Made by a program: the position numbers and the translations under genes. The notes beneath the pieces are model-generated. The model was not told where the DNA came from. It did not search any database and saw nothing but the letters and a program-made list of their open reading frames with translations. This document shows positions 16,647 through 25,376 of a stretch of 64,000 bases of DNA, in pieces (the first letter of the stretch is position 1; each line of letters begins with the position of its first letter). The DNA comes from Vagococcus fluvialis bH819 (GTDB lineage: Bacteria > Bacillota > Bacilli > Lactobacillales > Vagococcaceae): positions 62,001-126,000 of the forward strand of contig NZ_FWFD01000015.1 of the NCBI RefSeq assembly GCF_900163795.1. The letters are read 5' to 3'.

Positions 16647-17096
16647 ATGACATTAGTAAAAATAGCTTACACATCAAACACAGGAAATACAGAAGGCATT
16701 TCAGAATATTTAGAGGATGCTTTTGAAGACTTAGACATGGAAGTTGTACGAGAAGAAGCAGACGATATTGATGGAGATTACTTTGAGGATGCAGACATTG
16801 CAATTATTGCTACTTTTACAGATGGAGATGGAGAAATACCTTTTGGATTTGAAGATTTCTATGAAGAAGTAGCTGACCAAGAATTATCAGATAAATTATT
16901 TGCAGTAGTAGGTAGCGGAGACAGTGAATTATACCCAGATTTCTTTTGTAAAGCAGCTTTCTTATTTGAAGAAACATTAACTAAAACGGGTGCAACCAAA
17001 GCAGCTGATACCTTAACGATTGAAAATGATGCTGAGGGTGAAGATGTTGAGAAAATCAATGCGTTTGCCAAAGAAATAGTTGCAAAATTAGCCTAA
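16647..17096 (+). CDS. Flavodoxin
   Basis: A 149-residue FMN-binding electron carrier. The phosphate-binding loop YTSNTGNTE is at residues 8-16, and the protein is very acidic, as expected. The TFTDGDGEIPFGFEDFYEEV and GSGDSELYPDFFCKA segments match the FMN-ring-binding loops. The ribosome site is GGAGG, 17 bases after the DUF1667 stop, so it sits in the glp operon. The next gene is pyruvate:flavodoxin oxidoreductase, for which flavodoxin is the natural acceptor. It could also take electrons from the glycerol-3-phosphate enzymes. Confidence 0.93.
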   Translation: MTLVKIAYTSNTGNTEGISEYLEDAFEDLDMEVVREEADDIDGDYFEDADIAIIATFTDGDGEIPFGFEDFYEEVADQELSDKLFAVVGSGDSELYPDFFCKAAFLFEETLTKTGATKAADTLTIENDAEGEDVEKINAFAKEIVAKLA

Positions 17097-17132
17097 CGAT
17101 TACAGTTAATACGAAAGAAAAGGGAGAGAAGA

Positions 17133-20100
17133 ATGAAAAAAACAAAAACAATGGATGGTAATAGTGCAGCAGCTTACATCTCTTATGCTTTCACTGAAGT
17201 CGCTGCTATCTATCCAATTACGCCAAGCTCCACAATGGCTGAACTTGTGGATGATTGGTCTGCTAAAGGTAAAAAAAATATTTTCGGACAACCAGTCAAA
17301 GTAGTTGAGATGCAATCTGAAGCAGGAGCAGCTGGAACAGTTCATGGCTCTTTAAAAACAGGTGTTTTAACCTCTACTTATACAGCATCTCAAGGCTTAC
17401 TTTTAATGATTCCTAACATGTATAAAATAGCAGGTGAGTTATTACCTACTGTTTTCCATGTAACAGCTCGTGCTATAGCAACGAATGCCTTAAGTATTTT
17501 TGGTGATCACAGCGATGTCATGGCAACGAGACAAACAGGTTATGCCATGATTGCTGAAGGTAGTGTTCAAGAGGTTATGGATTTATCTAGTGTGGCTCAT
17601 TTAGCAAGTATCGAGGGTAGTTTACCTTTTGTTAACTTTTTTGATGGTTTTAGAACGAGTCATGAACTTCAAAAAATTGAAGTAATTGATTATGAGGACT
17701 TAAAACCATTAGTAGATCAAAAAGGATTAGCACATTTTAGAAATCGTGGCTTGAATCCTAATACGCCAACAGTTTCAGGAACAGCTCAAAATCCAGATAT
17801 TTACTTTCAATCAAGAGAAACGGTGAATCAATACTATGATCGTTTGCCTGAAATTGTTCAAAAATATATGGGTGAAATCAATAAAATTAGAGGAACAGAG
17901 TATGATTTAACAACATATTACGGTGATCCTGAAGCAACAGAAGTAATTATTTCTATGGGATCAGCGACACCAACGATTAGACAGACAGTGGATTATTTAA
18001 ACAAGCAAGGCAGAAAAGTGGGACATATTGCGATTCATTTATATCGTCCATTTCCTGCTGAGAACTTGCTTCAAAAATTACCTGATACAGTTCAAAAAAT
18101 TGCTGTCTTAGACCGAACAAAAGAACCTGGATCAGATGGCGAGCCTCTTTTATTAGATGTACAAAGTGTCCTTTATCGTCATACCAATCGCCCGGTGGTA
18201 ATTGGTGGACGTTATGGTATTGGCTCAAAAGATGTGACACCTAATCAAATTGTCTCAGTTTATGATCATTTATTATTAGAAGAAAAAGAAATGAAGATGC
18301 GTTTTACAATTGGGATTAATGACGATGCGACTCATTTGTCGTTACCAATGACAAAAATGTTAGATTTAACACCTAGTACGACTTTCCAAGCGAAGTTTTG
18401 GGGCTTTGGTTCTGATGGAACAGTTGGAGCAAACAAACAAGCTATTAAGATTATTGGAGATAACACTGATCGTTATGCTCAAGCCTATTTTGCTTATGAT
18501 TCTAAAAAGTCAGGAGGTTTGACTGTCTCTCATTTACGCTTTGGTAAAGAGGAAATTAATTCAATTTACTTAGTGGAAAATCCTGATTTTGTAGGATGCC
18601 ATAATGCGGCCTATATTCATAAATATGATTTAATTAAAGGCCTAAAAGACGGGGGAACTTTCTTACTGAATACGGTTTGGACAGAGGAAAAAGTCTTAAA
18701 ATTATTACCTAAACATTTGAAAAAATATCTAGCAGAACATAATATTAATTTTTATATTATTAATGCGATGGATATTGCCAAAAGTGAAGGCTTAGGGCGT
18801 CGAATTAATACCGTTATGTCAACAGCTTTCTTTGAATTAACTGATTTAATGACGAGAGAAGAATATTTACCATTATTAAAAGAAGAAATTAAGAATGCAT
18901 ATGGAAAAAAATCTTCTTTAATTGTAGATAAAAACTGGGCAGTGATTGAAAAAACATTTGATGCTTTGAAGAAAATTGAGGTTCCTAAAGAATGGGCTAA
19001 TCTTGAAATAATTGAAAGAGCAGAGAATACAGAGTTGCCATCATTTGTAAAAAATATTGTCCAACCAATTGAACGCCAAGAAGGAGATCAATTGTCTGTT
19101 AATGATTTAATTGATAATGGGATGCTAGGTGGAACAATTCCTTTAGGCACAGCTGCTTACGAGAAACGGGGAATCGCACTTGAGGTTCCTGAATGGCAAG
19201 CTGATGCCTGTACAATGTGTAATGAATGCGCCTTTGTTTGTCCTCATGCAGCAATTCGTCCCTTCTTATTGGATGAGAATGAAATGGCAGAAGTACCGGA
19301 AGGCTATATTACACGAGACTTTAAAGGTAAAGATGGATTGAATTATCGAATTCAAGTGTCAGTAGAGGATTGTACTGGCTGTGGTTTGTGTGTGGATGCA
19401 TGTCCTGCTAAAGGGAAAGCACTTATTATGAAACCATACGAGGAACAGCTAGAAGAAGCTACTAATTGGGCATTTTCAATGACTTTAAAACAAAAAGAAA
19501 CGAAATTCAAGAAAGAATCTGTGAAGGGCTCACAGTTTGAGCAACCATTACTTGAATTTTCTGGTGCGTGTTCAGGATGTGGAGAAACACCGTACATTAA
19601 ACTTTTAACCCAATTATTTGGTGACCGTATGATGATTGCTAATACAACAGGTTGTTCATCTATTTGGGGTGCATCTGCACCAACAACGCCTTATACGACC
19701 AATCAGTTTGGACAAGGACCTGCTTGGAGTAACTCTTTATTTGAAGATAATGCTGAATTTGGTTTTGGAATGTATGTGGCTAACCAAGTGAAACGTCAAG
19801 TAGTTGTTGATAAGGTGAAAGAAGTATTAGCTAGTAATCAAGGTAGCCAAGAAACAAAAGAAGCATTATCTGATTGGCTTGAAAATTATGAAGAGGGTAA
19901 TGGAACAAGACAACGTGCCACAATGCTTTCTAAAGCTTTGGAAGCAGAAACAGCAGTTATTTTCCAAGACTTGCTGAAGGAAGAAAATATGTTTGTTAAA
20001 CCAAGCCAATGGTTAATTGGTGGTGATGGTTGGGCTTATGATATCGGTTTTGGTGGGATTGATCATGTCTTAGCTTCAGGGGAAGATATTAATATCTTTG

Positions 20101-20669
20101 TTATGGATAATGAGTTATACGCAAATACAGGTGGACAAACCTCTAAAGCAACTCAAAAATCTGCCATTGCTAAATTCTCAGCTTCAGGTAAGAAGACAAC
20201 TAAAAAAGATTTAGGAATGATGGCGACCACTTATGGTAATGTATATGTGGCACAAATTTCGATTAATGCTCATCCGAATCAAGCCATAAAAGCGATTGCT
20301 GAAGCTGAAAGTTATCCTGGACCATCGTTAATTATTGGTTACACACCATGTATTAATCATGGGATTAAAGGTGGAATGAGTAATGCGTTAGTTAATGCTA
20401 AAGAAGCTGTTGATTCAGGGTATTGGCAGTTATATCGTTACGATCCACGTTTAGCTGATAAAGGTAAGGATCCTATGCGAGTGGACTTTAAAAAAGCTGA
20501 TCTAGATAAAATTCCAGAATTTTTAGAAACACAAACTCGTTTTTCTTCACTAATAAATGTGACTCATGATCAAGGAGTGGTAGAAGAAATGTATGATAAT
20601 ACAAAACAAGATGTGGCAGAAAGAAATGAAAATTATCAACGATTAGCAAGTATGAAAAAAGATAAATAA
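17133..20669 (+). CDS. nifJ: Pyruvate:ferredoxin/flavodoxin oxidoreductase
   Basis: Converts pyruvate and CoA to acetyl-CoA and CO2 while reducing ferredoxin or flavodoxin. At 1178 residues it is the full-length homodimeric form. The N-terminal part has AAAYISYAFTEVAAIYPITPSS. Two [4Fe-4S] motifs, CTMCNECAFVCP and CTGCGLCVDACP, lie near residues 690-755. The thiamine diphosphate region is GGDGWAYDIGFGGIDH...NELYANTGGQ near 960-1000, and a distal Cys is in the GACSGCGETPY region. It follows flavodoxin by 36 bases and ends at a strong terminator. Most lactic acid bacteria rely on pyruvate formate-lyase or pyruvate dehydrogenase, so this enzyme and its GlpP-type control are unusual. Confidence 0.95.
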   Translation: MKKTKTMDGNSAAAYISYAFTEVAAIYPITPSSTMAELVDDWSAKGKKNIFGQPVKVVEMQSEAGAAGTVHGSLKTGVLTSTYTASQGLLLMIPNMYKIAGELLPTVFHVTARAIATNALSIFGDHSDVMATRQTGYAMIAEGSVQEVMDLSSVAHLASIEGSLPFVNFFDGFRTSHELQKIEVIDYEDLKPLVDQKGLAHFRNRGLNPNTPTVSGTAQNPDIYFQSRETVNQYYDRLPEIVQKYMGEINKIRGTEYDLTTYYGDPEATEVIISMGSATPTIRQTVDYLNKQGRKVGHIAIHLYRPFPAENLLQKLPDTVQKIAVLDRTKEPGSDGEPLLLDVQSVLYRHTNRPVVIGGRYGIGSKDVTPNQIVSVYDHLLLEEKEMKMRFTIGINDDATHLSLPMTKMLDLTPSTTFQAKFWGFGSDGTVGANKQAIKIIGDNTDRYAQAYFAYDSKKSGGLTVSHLRFGKEEINSIYLVENPDFVGCHNAAYIHKYDLIKGLKDGGTFLLNTVWTEEKVLKLLPKHLKKYLAEHNINFYIINAMDIAKSEGLGRRINTVMSTAFFELTDLMTREEYLPLLKEEIKNAYGKKSSLIVDKNWAVIEKTFDALKKIEVPKEWANLEIIERAENTELPSFVKNIVQPIERQEGDQLSVNDLIDNGMLGGTIPLGTAAYEKRGIALEVPEWQADACTMCNECAFVCPHAAIRPFLLDENEMAEVPEGYITRDFKGKDGLNYRIQVSVEDCTGCGLCVDACPAKGKALIMKPYEEQLEEATNWAFSMTLKQKETKFKKESVKGSQFEQPLLEFSGACSGCGETPYIKLLTQLFGDRMMIANTTGCSSIWGASAPTTPYTTNQFGQGPAWSNSLFEDNAEFGFGMYVANQVKRQVVVDKVKEVLASNQGSQETKEALSDWLENYEEGNGTRQRATMLSKALEAETAVIFQDLLKEENMFVKPSQWLIGGDGWAYDIGFGGIDHVLASGEDINIFVMDNELYANTGGQTSKATQKSAIAKFSASGKKTTKKDLGMMATTYGNVYVAQISINAHPNQAIKAIAEAESYPGPSLIIGYTPCINHGIKGGMSNALVNAKEAVDSGYWQLYRYDPRLADKGKDPMRVDFKKADLDKIPEFLETQTRFSSLINVTHDQGVVEEMYDNTKQDVAERNENYQRLASMKKDK

Positions 20670-20686
20670 TCAGTAATAAAGATTAC

Positions 20687-20740
20687 CAGCTGCCATACTC
20701 AGAAAAAATAATTTCTGGGTATGACAGCTGATTTTTTTGT
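20687..20740 (+). terminator. Terminator after nifJ
   Basis: CAGCTGcCATACtCAGAAA pairs with TTTCTGgGTATgaCAGCTG (ending at 20730), followed by ATTTTTTT. It ends the operon that begins at the GlpP-type leader. Confidence 0.9.
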
Positions 20741-20812
20741 AGTAGTTATTTTTCATTATAAGACATAGTTCACAAAATAAATGAAATTCATTAATACAAC
20801 CATTTATGTGAT

Positions 20813-20831
20813 ATTGATAACATTTATCAAT
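20813..20831. promoter_or_regulatory. 19-base palindrome upstream of the B12 operon promoter
   Basis: ATTGATAA-CAT-TTATCAAT is a perfect hyphenated palindrome ending six bases before a possible promoter (TTGTCT at 20838-20843, 17-base spacer, TACGAT at 20861-20866). It resembles a dimeric regulator site. It does not have the TTGAT-N4-ATCAA spacing of FNR nor the PerR/Zur pattern, so the regulator is unknown. Confidence 0.5.
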
Positions 20832-20867
20832 TACTCCTTGTCTTATCATTTTTATTTTGTTACGATA

Positions 20868-21113
20868 ATCACGTGATAGCGTATGTGAAAAATGGGAATG
20901 AGGTGAGAACCCTCAGCAGCCCCTTTCTTCTGTATAATGGACGAAATCTCAATAGCCATCGAAAGAGAAGGCGAGAGAGTAGGATGAAATTGAGTCAGAA
21001 TACCATTTTTACATAATCTTTTCGATAATTCGATTGGGGAATTGTCTTGTTTAAGGTTGCCTTTTTTGGGCTGCTTTTCACAAGGCGTTCTAGTTACTAG
21101 AATGTCTTTTTTT
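20868..21113 (+). ncRNA. Cobalamin (B12) riboswitch with terminator
   Basis: The aptamer core is recognisable. AAAATGGGAATGAGGTGAGA near 20888-20908, followed by CCCTCAGCAGCCCC, matches the conserved GGGAA..GGTG..A..CC..CnGCCCC block. About 90 bases later GAAGGCGAGAG and GAGTCAGAATACC match the 3' conserved part (GTCAGGA.ACC-like). A terminator follows: GGCGTTCTAG with CTAGAATGTC (21084-21106) then seven Ts. The region from nifJ to the next gene contains nothing else except the palindrome at 20813. It should shut off the downstream transport operon when adenosylcobalamin is abundant. Confidence 0.85.
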
Positions 21114-21161
21114 GTGTCTTAATTTATCTGAAAAACTAACTAAGAAAGGAGATTTAAGTGG

Positions 21162-22112
21162 ATGCATAAGTATTTTTGTGATACTTGTCACTTTATTTAT
21201 GATGAAGAATTAGGTGATGTAAAAAATGGAGTCCCACCAAAGACACCAATTAAAGAGCTAAGCGGCTCATTGTGTAACCGCTGTCAGATGAAAAATCTAA
21301 ATCGTTACTCAATTATATTTTCAGACTATAAAAATTTAGAAGCTAAATATTATGGTATGTTTTCCGGTAAGTGGCATATTGATTATTTTTTAGATTATTT
21401 AAACCCATTACAAATGGAAAAAATGAAAATATTAGAAGTAGGAACAGGCTTAGGTAAAGTGGCGAATGCTTTAATTAATCGAGGGATAAACGTGACCGGA
21501 GTAGAGATGAGTTCAGAATTCGTTGATCAGTTAGAACATCAACAGTGGACAAAATCCCCTCTATTTAACTTGATTGCAGGGAATATTTTTTCAATGCCCA
21601 TTAAAGAAAAATTTGATGTGATTGTGGTAGCAGATTCAACGTTTCAAGAATTAGTCTATCAAAAAAATGAAGCGGCTGTTTTAGCATTATTTGCACAGTT
21701 GGTGGAACCTAGTGGGGTAATTTGGCTTGAAACAATGACTGTTAATCAATCATTTCAAGTTAGTCGTAAAAAAAATATTGATTTGAAAAGAGCCATTCAC
21801 CTTGAAAGCCAAATTAATGCATCGAAAAATAGTTTTACTTATCAACAAATATTCGAATTATTTTGTGAAGGGGTATCAAAAGAAAGAAACACAGTTAGTC
21901 GATCATTACCGACTATATTAAAAGAAAATCTCGAAGCCATATTACCAGATTCTTTAGAATTTGTTGATAATTTTGACTTCCCTAAACCTGGAAAAATCAA
22001 ACCATCTGATCAAACATTAAATTACTGGACAGATGGTGGTTATCCTTTAGCAACATCTAACGAATTAGTAAAAAAAGAAATAATCATTTTAAAGAATAGA
22101 GGAGTTTTATAA
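21162..22112 (+). CDS. Rubredoxin-like domain fused to SAM methyltransferase
   Basis: A 316-residue fusion. Residues 1-45 copy the rubredoxin pattern: YFCDTCHFIYDEELGD, a G.PP.TP..ELSG segment, then CNRC, giving the two CxxC iron-binding knuckles. Residues about 85-220 are a class I methyltransferase with motif I LEVGTGLGKVANAL, an acidic ribose-binding residue in VEMSSEF, and DVIVVADSTFQELV. The C-terminal 90 residues are unassigned. AAAGGAG precedes the ATG by ten bases. As first gene after a B12 riboswitch and overlapping the transporter lipoprotein gene by one base, it is probably involved in cobalamin handling or in a B12-sparing methyl transfer. The substrate is unknown. Confidence 0.8.
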   Translation: MHKYFCDTCHFIYDEELGDVKNGVPPKTPIKELSGSLCNRCQMKNLNRYSIIFSDYKNLEAKYYGMFSGKWHIDYFLDYLNPLQMEKMKILEVGTGLGKVANALINRGINVTGVEMSSEFVDQLEHQQWTKSPLFNLIAGNIFSMPIKEKFDVIVVADSTFQELVYQKNEAAVLALFAQLVEPSGVIWLETMTVNQSFQVSRKKNIDLKRAIHLESQINASKNSFTYQQIFELFCEGVSKERNTVSRSLPTILKENLEAILPDSLEFVDNFDFPKPGKIKPSDQTLNYWTDGGYPLATSNELVKKEIIILKNRGVL

Positions 22113-23098
22113 TGAAAAAGAAATTATTAGTTTTTTTAGCAGCGATGATTCTTGTTTTTACAGGATGTACTGCAAAAGATTCCAAAACTGAGACAACAAA
22201 GGATACAGCAAAATCTGCAGATAAATCTACAGTAATTACAACATATAATTATGAAAAAAAGGAAGTTGAACAAACATTCAAAAAAGTTCCTGAAAAAGTA
22301 GTGGCTGTTTATCAAAGCCCGATTGAAATCATGTTAGCGTTAGGCTTAGAAGATAAAATGGTAGTAGCGTCTCAATTAGATACAGATGTTAAACCTGAAT
22401 TTAAAGAGGCTTTTGAAAAAATCAACTATTATAAACAAGCACCTAGTAAGGAAGAAGTATTAAGTTTAAATCCTGATTTTATCTTTAGTTGGTATTCATA
22501 TTTTGGACCAGAAACATTAGGAGATGTAAACTTTTGGATGGACCGCAATACCAATACTTATATAGCACAAAATAGTGGTATAAAAACACCAAATACTTTA
22601 GAAAATGAATACGAAGATATTTTAAATATTGGTAAAATTTTTAATGTAGAAGATAAAGCTCAAAAAATGGTAGATGATATGAAAGCAGAAATCAAGAAAT
22701 CAATTGAGTATTCTGAAGGTAAGGACAAAGTCTCAGCAGTTATTTTTGAAGTGAATAAAGATGGACAGTATCGTATTTATGGAGCAGACAGTATTGGTGG
22801 TGACATGGCACAACAAGTTGGTGCTGAGTTAGTTGCTGATAAAAATGGCAACATCACTAAAGAAGAATTAGTTAAATTGAATCCGGATGTTATTTTTAGC
22901 GTTTATTATGGTGAATCTATTGAAGAAAAACAAGCATTAACTTCAGTAATGGACAATGAGGCTTTACAAAGTATGGATGCCATTAAAAACAAACGTGTTT
23001 ATCCGATGGTTTTAAGTAATGTTTATTCAACAGGTATTAGAACATTGGATGGCATTCAAGCTATTTCTGATGGATTATACCCAGAGTTAAATAAATAA
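22112..23098 (+). CDS. btuF: Cobalamin-type ABC transporter substrate-binding lipoprotein
   Basis: A 328-residue class III periplasmic-binding-type lipoprotein. The signal peptide ends in the lipobox FTGC (Cys about residue 20), followed by a Ser/Lys/Thr-rich tether. The family pattern includes VPEKVVAVYQSPIEIMLALGLEDKM, PSKEEVLSLNPDFIF and KNKRVYPM. Family members bind B12, haem or siderophores. The riboswitch upstream points to cobalamin or a precursor. The start overlaps the stop of the methyltransferase gene (taATG), and permease and ATPase genes follow. Confidence 0.85.
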   Translation: MKKKLLVFLAAMILVFTGCTAKDSKTETTKDTAKSADKSTVITTYNYEKKEVEQTFKKVPEKVVAVYQSPIEIMLALGLEDKMVVASQLDTDVKPEFKEAFEKINYYKQAPSKEEVLSLNPDFIFSWYSYFGPETLGDVNFWMDRNTNTYIAQNSGIKTPNTLENEYEDILNIGKIFNVEDKAQKMVDDMKAEIKKSIEYSEGKDKVSAVIFEVNKDGQYRIYGADSIGGDMAQQVGAELVADKNGNITKEELVKLNPDVIFSVYYGESIEEKQALTSVMDNEALQSMDAIKNKRVYPMVLSNVYSTGIRTLDGIQAISDGLYPELNK

Positions 23099-23118
23099 AG
23101 CTTAAAGGTGATGAGTAA

Positions 23119-24171
23119 ATGGAACAACTTCAACGTTCAAATTGGAAATTTAATGTAATTTTATTAGGAATGACAGGACTGTTAATCTTCTCAATTATTT
23201 ATTCGATCACTTTAGGATCAGCTGATATCTCGATGAAAGAAGTCTATCAAATATTGTTTGCTAAGATAACGGGAAATCAAGAAGTATTACAAGAATTTGA
23301 GCAGGGATGGATTGATATTGTATGGCTAATCCGTTTACCACGAATTTTGCTTGCCGTTCTTGCTGGTATATCACTTTCTTTATCAGGCGCAGTTATGCAA
23401 GCTATTGTTAACAATCCATTAGCAGATCCTTATATTTTAGGGATTTCTTCTGGCGCTTCCCTAGGTGCGACTTTGGCTATTCTTTTAGGTGTTGGGATTT
23501 CTTTTGGGTCAAACTATGTTGGTATCTGTGCTTTTATAGGTGCTTTGAGTGTCTCCATTTTAGTGCTATTGTTTGGTCATTCAGCCAATCGCAGAGATGT
23601 TTCAAGGCTATTATTAGTTGGTGTGGCACTGAGTTCGTTATGTTCAGCTATATCAAGCATCATTGTTTTTGCGGCTAATAATCGAAATGGTATGATGACC
23701 TTAAATTTTTGGTTATTGGGCAGCCTTTCAGCGGCCAATTGGCAAATAGTAAACCTGTTAGCCCCTATTGTGTTAATAATCAGTTTGTTTTTTTGTTTTC
23801 AGTCACGTATTTTAAACGTCATGTTGGTTGGCGATGAAGCAGCTGTAACGCTTGGACAGGAAAATCATATGTACCGAATTATTTATATTATCTTAGCGGC
23901 GATTTTAATTGGTTTTATTGTTTACTCTTGTGGAATTATTGGTTTTGTTGGCTTGGTTGTTCCGCATATTGCGCGTTTACTTGTGGGAGTTAACCATAAA
24001 AAAATGATACCTGTTACGATTTTGATAGGTGGACTGTTTCTGTTGTGGGCTGATATTTTATCTAGAGTCATTATAAAGGGGATTGAAATTCCAATTGGCA
24101 TCATCGTCTCTATTGTTGGAGCACCGTTCTTTCTTTATTTAGTTGTTCAAAGTTCTGGGGAAAGAAGGTAA
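23119..24171 (+). CDS. btuC: FecCD/BtuC family ABC transporter permease
   Basis: A 350-residue membrane protein with about ten hydrophobic segments. Signatures of the BtuC/FecCD family are RLPRILLAVLAGISLSLSGA, QAIVNNPLADPYILGISSGA and the C-terminal GIIGFVGLVVPHIARLLVG (the loop that contacts the ATPase). The gene lies 20 bases after the binding-protein gene with AAAGGTGATGAG as ribosome site. It forms the membrane channel of the predicted cobalamin importer in the riboswitch-controlled operon. Confidence 0.9.
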   Translation: MEQLQRSNWKFNVILLGMTGLLIFSIIYSITLGSADISMKEVYQILFAKITGNQEVLQEFEQGWIDIVWLIRLPRILLAVLAGISLSLSGAVMQAIVNNPLADPYILGISSGASLGATLAILLGVGISFGSNYVGICAFIGALSVSILVLLFGHSANRRDVSRLLLVGVALSSLCSAISSIIVFAANNRNGMMTLNFWLLGSLSAANWQIVNLLAPIVLIISLFFCFQSRILNVMLVGDEAAVTLGQENHMYRIIYIILAAILIGFIVYSCGIIGFVGLVVPHIARLLVGVNHKKMIPVTILIGGLFLLWADILSRVIIKGIEIPIGIIVSIVGAPFFLYLVVQSSGERR

Positions 24172-24177
24172 TACTGA

Positions 24178-24936
24178 ATGAAGTATGATATTAATCATTT
24201 AAATGTTACTTTAAATAATAATTCTATTTTAAAGGAAATAACACTTCAACTTCCTGTTAATCATTTTATCGGTATCATTGGTCCTAATGGTAGTGGTAAA
24301 AGTACGCTTTTAAAAGTTCTTTATAAGGGGATAAGGGAGTATTCGGGAAAAGTTATTTTTTCAGGTAAAGATTTGAAAGAGTGGAAAATAAAAGATATTG
24401 CCAAAGAAAATGCTGTTGTGGCACAATTAAATGAAGTTAATTTTAATTTTACAGTATTGGATATTGTTTTGATGGGAAGAGAGCCACATAAAGAATGGTG
24501 GCAAATGACGGATCAAAAGGATATGGAATCAGCTTTAGATTCTTTAGAAAAAGTAGGCATGACTAAATTTAAAGACAGTTTCTTTTCTTACCTATCTGGT
24601 GGAGAAAAGCAACGTGTTATCCTTGCAAGAGCATTGGCGCAACAAGCAGATTGCCTTATTTTGGATGAACCAACCAATCACTTAGATGTGAAAAATCAAT
24701 TAGAATTTTTAAGTTTAGTCCGAAATTTAAATTTAACCGTTATATCAGTGATTCATGATTTGAATCTTGCTGCTAATTATTGTGATCTTTTGTATGTGAT
24801 GAAGGAAGGACAGGTTTGTTTATCAGGAACACCTGAAAAAGTATTGACGGTGGATAATATTAAAACTGTTTTTGAAGTAGATAGCTATGTCACACACGTA
24901 GACGAGCAACTTCAGATTTGTTACAAAATAAGTTGA
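24178..24936 (+). CDS. btuD: ABC transporter ATPase, BtuD/FepC type
   Basis: A 252-residue ATPase with Walker A GPNGSGKST near residue 35, a Q-loop in AVVAQLNEV, the signature YLSGGEKQRVILARAL, Walker B CLILDEPTNHLD and switch His in VIHDLN. It starts six bases after the permease stop and completes the importer. Its C-terminal extension (about 40 residues, VLTVDNIKTVFEVDSYV) is typical of B12/siderophore importers. Confidence 0.92.
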   Translation: MKYDINHLNVTLNNNSILKEITLQLPVNHFIGIIGPNGSGKSTLLKVLYKGIREYSGKVIFSGKDLKEWKIKDIAKENAVVAQLNEVNFNFTVLDIVLMGREPHKEWWQMTDQKDMESALDSLEKVGMTKFKDSFFSYLSGGEKQRVILARALAQQADCLILDEPTNHLDVKNQLEFLSLVRNLNLTVISVIHDLNLAANYCDLLYVMKEGQVCLSGTPEKVLTVDNIKTVFEVDSYVTHVDEQLQICYKIS

Positions 24937-25069
24937 TTGTGTTTAAATCAAAAATAAACTAAATGACTAGCAATATAAATTCAAAAATTTTAAAAGCAAT
25001 AATATTGAAGCTTTGATAAAAAAACGGTATATTTGATATGAATTTGTAGGGGATAAAAGGAGGAGTTTA

Positions 25070-25276
25070 ATGTTCTTTTTTCAAAGCCAATTTTTGTTGA
25101 GTTTGTTTATTATTGCTATTATTTTAGTTGGTTTTACCTGTGTTATCATGAATTTAAATGTAAGAAGTCGTAAATTAAGTTTTAACAATCTTTTAAAGGT
25201 GATACTAGGGACGTTAATTGTAATTATCGGCTCGATATCTTTATGTTTCACGCTATTATTTGGATATAATATATAG
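25070..25276 (+). CDS. Small two-helix membrane protein
   Basis: A 68-residue hydrophobic protein with segments at about residues 5-26 and 43-66 joined by a basic loop (NVRSRKLSFNN). A strong AAAAGGAGG lies upstream of the ATG, supporting translation. No family was recognised. It stands alone between the B12 transporter and a two-sided terminator. Confidence 0.6.
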   Translation: MFFFQSQFLLSLFIIAIILVGFTCVIMNLNVRSRKLSFNNLLKVILGTLIVIIGSISLCFTLLFGYNI

Positions 25277-25310
25277 AAATAGTTATGGCACAAATAAGAG
25301 TAATTAAAAA

Positions 25311-25376
25311 ATGAGCTAAAAGACGTTTTTCTCCAGTCACAAGGAGGAAAGATAACAACTTTTAGCCCATTTTTTT
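25311..25376. terminator. Two-sided terminator with repeat module
   Basis: GGGCTAAAAG-type outer arms (GCTAAAAG at 25315-25322; CTTTTAGCCC near 25362-25371) enclose an inner CTCC...GGAGG hairpin, flanked by T-rich or A-rich runs on both sides. It serves the small membrane gene from the left and the leftward transporter gene from the right. The inner part 25324-25347 resembles the modules at 31180 and 31306. Confidence 0.7.

Noticed and set aside
20813-20831. FNR, PerR or Zur box
   Set aside because: The palindrome has the wrong spacing or core for these regulators, so it was kept only as an unassigned site.
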